DNA of 64,000 bases from Comamonadaceae bacterium (lineage in GTDB: Bacteria > Pseudomonadota > Gammaproteobacteria > Burkholderiales > Burkholderiaceae_C). Location: contig CANFPJ010000004.1 in NCBI GenBank assembly GCA_947448885.1, forward strand, positions 1-64,000, given 5' to 3'. Below, in pieces: positions 59,379 to 64,000 of this stretch (position 1 is its first letter; each line of letters begins with the position of its first letter). The translations under genes and the position numbers were made by a program. A model generated the notes under the pieces. That model had not been told where the DNA came from. It was given only the letters and a program-made list of their open reading frames with translations, and ran no database searches.

Positions 59379-60539
59379 ATGACACCGATTCTTGACACCA
59401 AATTGCCCAACGTCGGCACCACCATCTTCACCGTCATGTCGGCCCTGGCCACCGAACACCAAGCGGTCAATCTGGGCCAAGGTTTCCCCGACTTTGGCTG
59501 CGACCCGGCCTTGATCGATGCGGTGAGCGACGCCATGCGCGAAGGCCTGAACCAATATCCGTCGATGTTGGGTGTGCTGGAGTTGCGCCAAGCCATCGCC
59601 CAAAAAATCCACACCCTGTATCAGAAGACATACGACCCGAACACAGAAATCACCGTCACCGCCGGGGCCACCCAAGCCATCATCAATGCCATCTTGGCGG
59701 TGGTGCGCGCGGGTGACGAGGTGATCGTGCTGGAACCCTGCTACGACAGTTACATCCCCAACATTGAACTGGCCGGCGGCACCGTGGTGCGCGTACCGCT
59801 CACCCCGGGGAGTTTTCGGCCCGACTTTGACCGCATCAGCGCTGCCGTCACCCCGCGCACCCGCGCCATGCTGATCAACTCACCGCACAACCCCAGCGCC
59901 ACGGTGTGGAGCGATGCCGACATGCTGCGGCTGCAAGAAATTTTGGCCCCCACCCAGGTGCTGCTGATCAGTGACGAGGTGTATGAACACATGGTCTACG
60001 CCCCGCTGGTGCACCGCAGCGCCGCCTCTTATCCGGGCTTGGCCGAGCGCGCTTTCATCATCTCCAGCTTTGGCAAAACATACCATGTCACCGGCTGGAA
60101 AGTGGCCTATTGCGCCGCACCGCCCAGCCTCACCGCCGAGTTTCGCAAGGTGCACCAGTTCAATGTGTTCACCGTCAACACGCCGGTGCAGCATGGTTTG
60201 GCGCGCTTCATGGCGAACACAGAGCCCTACATGGGCTTGCCCGCTTTCTATGCCCGCAAGCGCGACCTGTTCCGCGCCGGATTGGAACGCACTGCCTTCA
60301 AGCTGCTGCCCAGCGAGGGCAGCTACTTTCAATGTGCGCGCATTGACGAGCTGAAAGTGGCCGAAAAAAACCTGAGTGAGAGCGACTTCTGCCAGTGGCT
60401 GACGCGTGAAGTGGGGGTGGCTGCCATTCCCTTATCGGCCTTTTATGCCGATGGTTTTGACCAGCGGGTGGTTCGCTTTTGCTTTGCCAAAAAAGACGAG
60501 ACCTTGAACCTGGCCTTGGAGCGCTTGGCCCGCCTCTGA
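59379..60539 (+). CDS. methionine aminotransferase-like PLP enzyme (class I/II)
   Basis: NLGQGFPDFGCDPALIDAV, INSPHNPSATVW, ISSFGKTYHVTGWKVAY. Confidence 0.9.
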   Translation: MTPILDTKLPNVGTTIFTVMSALATEHQAVNLGQGFPDFGCDPALIDAVSDAMREGLNQYPSMLGVLELRQAIAQKIHTLYQKTYDPNTEITVTAGATQAIINAILAVVRAGDEVIVLEPCYDSYIPNIELAGGTVVRVPLTPGSFRPDFDRISAAVTPRTRAMLINSPHNPSATVWSDADMLRLQEILAPTQVLLISDEVYEHMVYAPLVHRSAASYPGLAERAFIISSFGKTYHVTGWKVAYCAAPPSLTAEFRKVHQFNVFTVNTPVQHGLARFMANTEPYMGLPAFYARKRDLFRAGLERTAFKLLPSEGSYFQCARIDELKVAEKNLSESDFCQWLTREVGVAAIPLSAFYADGFDQRVVRFCFAKKDETLNLALERLARL

Positions 60540-60549
60540 ACTTGGCTCC

Positions 60550-60574
60550 CCACTGAGCTTGAAGGGCTCAGTGG
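60550..60574. repeat. hairpin overlapping the hrpA stop codon
   Basis: CCACTGAGC-TTGAAGG-GCTCAGTGG perfect 9-bp stem; no U-tract. Confidence 0.55.
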
Positions 60575-63500
60575 TTGAGCTGGGCCCAGGCTTTGTCCAA
60601 ACGCTTGCTGCTGACCGGTTGCGGGGTGCGCAACTCCTGGGCAAAAAAACTCACCCTCAGCTCCTCGAGCAGCCAACGAAACTCCAGCATGCGCTCATCG
60701 GCCACGCCTTTGCGCTCGGCCACCAAGCGCCAATAGCGCTGTTCTTGGGGTTTCAACTCGCCCAAGCGCTGGGCATCCCGGGCCGGGTCGGCGCGCCATT
60801 TGTCCAAGCGCAACACCACCGCTTTGAGGTAGCGCGCAAAGTGCTGCAGCTGTGGCCAGGGGGTGGCAGCGACAAAGTTTTTGGGCATCAAGCGCTGCAA
60901 CTGCTGGGCGCAGTCGGCCGTGGCCTCGGGGGCGTTTTTGGTGTCTTTGATCTTGCGCACCGCCAAGGCGTATTCAGCCAACACCGCCCCCACCAAGCGT
61001 GCCACCTCTTGGGCGATCAGGGTCAGGCGGCCACGCCCGTCGGTCAGACGGCGTTGAAAAGCGGCGGCATCGCTGGGCAAGGGGTCGAGCAAAAAGGCCC
61101 GGTCCAAAGCCACATCCAAAATTTGACCGCGCAGCGCTTCGACGCTGCCCAGGGGCATGTAAGCCACCGCCATTTTTTGCAAGTCGGGGATGTTTTTTTC
61201 CAGGTACTTCAGCGCATCTTTGATTTGCAAGGCAAACAAACGCCGCAGGCCGGCACGGTGTTTGGCGGCGGCCATTTCGGGCTCATCAAACACCTCGATG
61301 CACACGCCGTCCCCCGCATCGACCAAGGCCGGAAAGCCCACCAACACTTGCCCAGACTTGCGAATTTCCATCAATTCGGGCAATTCGCCAAAGTCCCAGC
61401 CGGTGTACTTTTGATCGCTGGACGCGGCCCCGTTGGATCGGCCTGCGACGGGTTTGGCCTGCGTTGGCGGGAGGCTTGGCCCCGATGTGGCGTTCAACGC
61501 GGGCTTGGCATCTGAGGCCGTGGTGGACTGATCACCAGGCGTTGCCGGGGCCAGGGTTTTGAGTTGGGCCAAAGCCTGAAACGCCCCACGGGCTTGGCTG
61601 CCCCATTCGGCCTTGAGCGCACCCAGGTTGCGACCCATGCCCAGCTGCCGACCATGCTCGTCGATGACCCGCAGGTTCATGAAAAAGTGCGGGCTGAGCA
61701 TGTCCAGCTTGAAATCCGCGCGTTTGACATCCAGGCTGGTTTCGCTGCGCACCCGGGCCAACAAGGCTTCGGTCAAAGAACCCAGGCCAAAGGCTTCGTT
61801 CTCGCCCATGGTTTGTGCCAGCCTGGCAGCGGCCTCTGGCAGGGGCACAAAGCGCGAACGCGGCTTTTGCGGCAGGCTTTTGAGCAAGGCTTGAATCTTG
61901 TCTTTGAGCATGCCCGGCACCAACCATTCGGTGCGCTCTTCGCTCACTTGGTTCAGCACAAACAAGGGCACGCTGACGGTGATGCCGTCACGCGCGTCCC
62001 CCGGTGCATGCAAATACTCGGCGCGACAGTCCACGCCACCCAAACGCAGGGCATTGGGAAAGGCCTGTGCGGTGACACTTTGGGCGCTGTGGCGCATCAG
62101 GTCTTCGCGCCCCATGCACAAGAGCTCGGGCTGGGCGACGCGGGCTTTGTCAAACCACTGCTGCAAGCTGCGCCGGCTGTTGACATGGGCCGGGAGCTGG
62201 GCCTCGTAAAAAGCCTCGATGATGGCGTCATCCACCAACACGTCTTGGCGGCGCGACTTGTGCTCCAAGGCCTCGACCTGGGCCAACAAGCGCTGGTTGG
62301 CGCGCAAAAAAGGCCAATCCCCATCGAGTTGGCCATCGACCAAGGCTTCGCGGATGAAGATTTGCCGCGCCCCTGCCTCGTCCACCCGGGCATAGGGTTT
62401 GCGACGACCGCTGTAAACCACCAAACCATACAAGGTGGCACGCTCCATGGCCAGCACGTCCCCACTGCGTTTGTCCCAATGCGGGTCCAGCATTTGGCGC
62501 CGCAGCAAATGCTCGGACACCTGCTCCAGCCACGTGGGGTCCAGCTGCGCCAAACCACGGCCAAACAAGCGCGAGGTCTCCACCAGTTCGGCGCACACCA
62601 CCCAGCGACCCGGTTTTTTCTTCAGCCGGTTGCCGGGGTGGGGGTAAAAGCGGATTCCCCTGGCCCCCAAGTAGGCCTCATCGTCATCGGGTTTGAAGCC
62701 GATGTTGCCGAGCAAGCCCGACAGCAAGGACAGGTGCAATTGCTCGTGGCTGGCCGGTGCGCTGTTGCGCGTCCAGCGCTGCTCGGTGACCACCGACACC
62801 AATTGCGCATGCACATCGCGCCACTCGCGCCAACGCCGCACATGAATGAAGCTTTGTTTGAGCAGGTTTTCCAGCTTGCGCTGGCTCAATTTGTCTTCGC
62901 CCACCCGGTGCGATTCGATCCAGTCCCACAAGCGCAGGTAGCTGACAAATTCGCTTTTGTCGTCGTCAAAACGGGCATGGGCTTGGTCGGCTGCCGCGCG
63001 CGACTCGGGCGGGCGTTCGCGCACGTCCTGGATGCCCATGGCCGACGCGATGATCAGCACTTCACTCAAAGACTGGCGTTGGCGCGCTTCCAGCACCATG
63101 CGCCCCACCCGCGGGTCCAGCGGCAAACGCGCCAAGGCACGGCCCAATTCCGTGAGTTGGTTTTGCTCATCCACCGCCGCCAGCTCTGACAGCAGTTGAT
63201 AACCATCGGCAATGGCCTTGGGCCGCGGCGCCTCTAAAAAGGGGAATTCGGCGACCTCGCCCAGGTGCAGGGACTTCATGCGCAAAATCACACCCGCCAA
63301 AGAGCTGCGCAGGATTTCCGGCTCGGTGAAGGCCGGTCGGGTGGTCAGGTCTTTCTCTTCGTACAGGCGGATGCACACGCCTTCGGCCACCCGGCCACAG
63401 CGGCCGCTGCGCTGGTTGGCGGCGGCTTGGCTGATGGGCTCGATCAACAACTGCTCGACCTTGCTGCGAAAGCTGTAGCGCTTGATGCGGGCGGTGCCCG

Positions 63501-63996
63501 CGTCGATCACACAGCGGATGCCCGGCACCGTCAGTGAAGTTTCGGCCACATTGGTGGCCAACACCACCCGGCGTTCATGGTGCGGGGCAAACACGCGTTC
63601 TTGGTCGGCCTGTGACAAGCGCGAGTACAAGGGCAAGACCTCGCTGCCGCGCAAGGCCGGCTGGCGAGTCAAATGGCCGCGCAAATGGTCGGCCGCATCG
63701 CGAATTTCGCGCTCACCGGGCAAAAATACCAGTACATCACCCTGACCACGTGGGTCGCGCCACAGCTCGTCCAAGGCATCGGCAATCGCCTCGTTCAACC
63801 CATATTCGCGGCTGTCTTCAAAGGGGCGGTAGCGCAACTCCACCGGGTAGGTGCGACCCGACACCATGATCACGGGTGCAGGGCCCTGGGCCGAGGCAAA
63901 GTGCTTGGCAAACCGGTCGGCGTCGATGGTGGCCGAGGTGACGATGATTTTCAAATCGGGACGGCGCGGCAAAATTTGACGCAAATAGCCGAGCAA
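60568..63996 (-). CDS. hrpA: ATP-dependent RNA helicase HrpA, truncated at window edge (N-terminus missing)
   Basis: VLVFLPGEREIRDAADHL, ATNVAETSLTVPGIRCVIDAGTARIKRYS, QRSGRCGR; DUF3418-like C-terminus. Confidence 0.94.
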   Translation of the reverse strand: MLGYLRQILPRRPDLKIIVTSATIDADRFAKHFASAQGPAPVIMVSGRTYPVELRYRPFEDSREYGLNEAIADALDELWRDPRGQGDVLVFLPGEREIRDAADHLRGHLTRQPALRGSEVLPLYSRLSQADQERVFAPHHERRVVLATNVAETSLTVPGIRCVIDAGTARIKRYSFRSKVEQLLIEPISQAAANQRSGRCGRVAEGVCIRLYEEKDLTTRPAFTEPEILRSSLAGVILRMKSLHLGEVAEFPFLEAPRPKAIADGYQLLSELAAVDEQNQLTELGRALARLPLDPRVGRMVLEARQRQSLSEVLIIASAMGIQDVRERPPESRAAADQAHARFDDDKSEFVSYLRLWDWIESHRVGEDKLSQRKLENLLKQSFIHVRRWREWRDVHAQLVSVVTEQRWTRNSAPASHEQLHLSLLSGLLGNIGFKPDDDEAYLGARGIRFYPHPGNRLKKKPGRWVVCAELVETSRLFGRGLAQLDPTWLEQVSEHLLRRQMLDPHWDKRSGDVLAMERATLYGLVVYSGRRKPYARVDEAGARQIFIREALVDGQLDGDWPFLRANQRLLAQVEALEHKSRRQDVLVDDAIIEAFYEAQLPAHVNSRRSLQQWFDKARVAQPELLCMGREDLMRHSAQSVTAQAFPNALRLGGVDCRAEYLHAPGDARDGITVSVPLFVLNQVSEERTEWLVPGMLKDKIQALLKSLPQKPRSRFVPLPEAAARLAQTMGENEAFGLGSLTEALLARVRSETSLDVKRADFKLDMLSPHFFMNLRVIDEHGRQLGMGRNLGALKAEWGSQARGAFQALAQLKTLAPATPGDQSTTASDAKPALNATSGPSLPPTQAKPVAGRSNGAASSDQKYTGWDFGELPELMEIRKSGQVLVGFPALVDAGDGVCIEVFDEPEMAAAKHRAGLRRLFALQIKDALKYLEKNIPDLQKMAVAYMPLGSVEALRGQILDVALDRAFLLDPLPSDAAAFQRRLTDGRGRLTLIAQEVARLVGAVLAEYALAVRKIKDTKNAPEATADCAQQLQRLMPKNFVAATPWPQLQHFARYLKAVVLRLDKWRADPARDAQRLGELKPQEQRYWRLVAERKGVADERMLEFRWLLEELRVSFFAQELRTPQPVSSKRLDKAWAQLNH

Positions 63997-64000
63997 GAAA

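Noticed and set aside
61564-63189. 541-aa plus-strand ORF opposite hrpA
   Set aside because: Antisense frame of a conserved helicase; no domain signature

Overview
The window looks like a 64 kb chromosomal segment from a Comamonadaceae/Burkholderiales-type betaproteobacterium (inference from gene content and order). I see no rRNA, CRISPR array, transposase or integrase. Housekeeping blocks are: an AapJQMP-type amino-acid ABC transporter plus pobA (3.8-9.0 kb); typA-truB-rbfA-infB-nusA-rimP (12.0-20.2 kb, minus); a Yej-type peptide ABC transporter (20.3-25.8 kb, minus); fabI and an Orn/Lys/Arg decarboxylase (25.8-28.9 kb); holC-pepA facing lptF-lptG-cbiX-cysB-like (53.9-59.4 kb); and a truncated hrpA (60.6-64 kb). 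Three tRNAs are readable: Arg-TCT, Pro-TGG and Ser-GGA. Between about 29.7 and 53.5 kb is an accessory catabolic region. It holds LeuC/LeuD-like hydratase genes next to a frameshifted ICL/PEPM-family lyase, three Bug-type binding proteins, three Rieske oxygenase subunits without a reductase, a LigB-type extradiol dioxygenase, a LigY/LigJ-type amidohydrolase, three RraA-like aldolases, RidA, AKR, SDR, an acyl-CoA synthetase and a GntR regulator. The observations I rate highest are: (1) an unassigned aromatic ring-cleavage module at 36-52 kb; (2) an exact 23-bp copy of the tRNA-Arg 3' end bracketing a 1.1-kb segment that carries one Bug-type gene; (3) an intrinsic terminator placed between a near-consensus promoter and rimP-nusA-infB, suggesting NusA attenuation; (4) LeuCD-like genes paired with a degraded ICL/PEPM lyase; (5) a tandem pair of secreted six-cysteine proteins. 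All assignments come from reading the sequence and recalling families; no database search was run.
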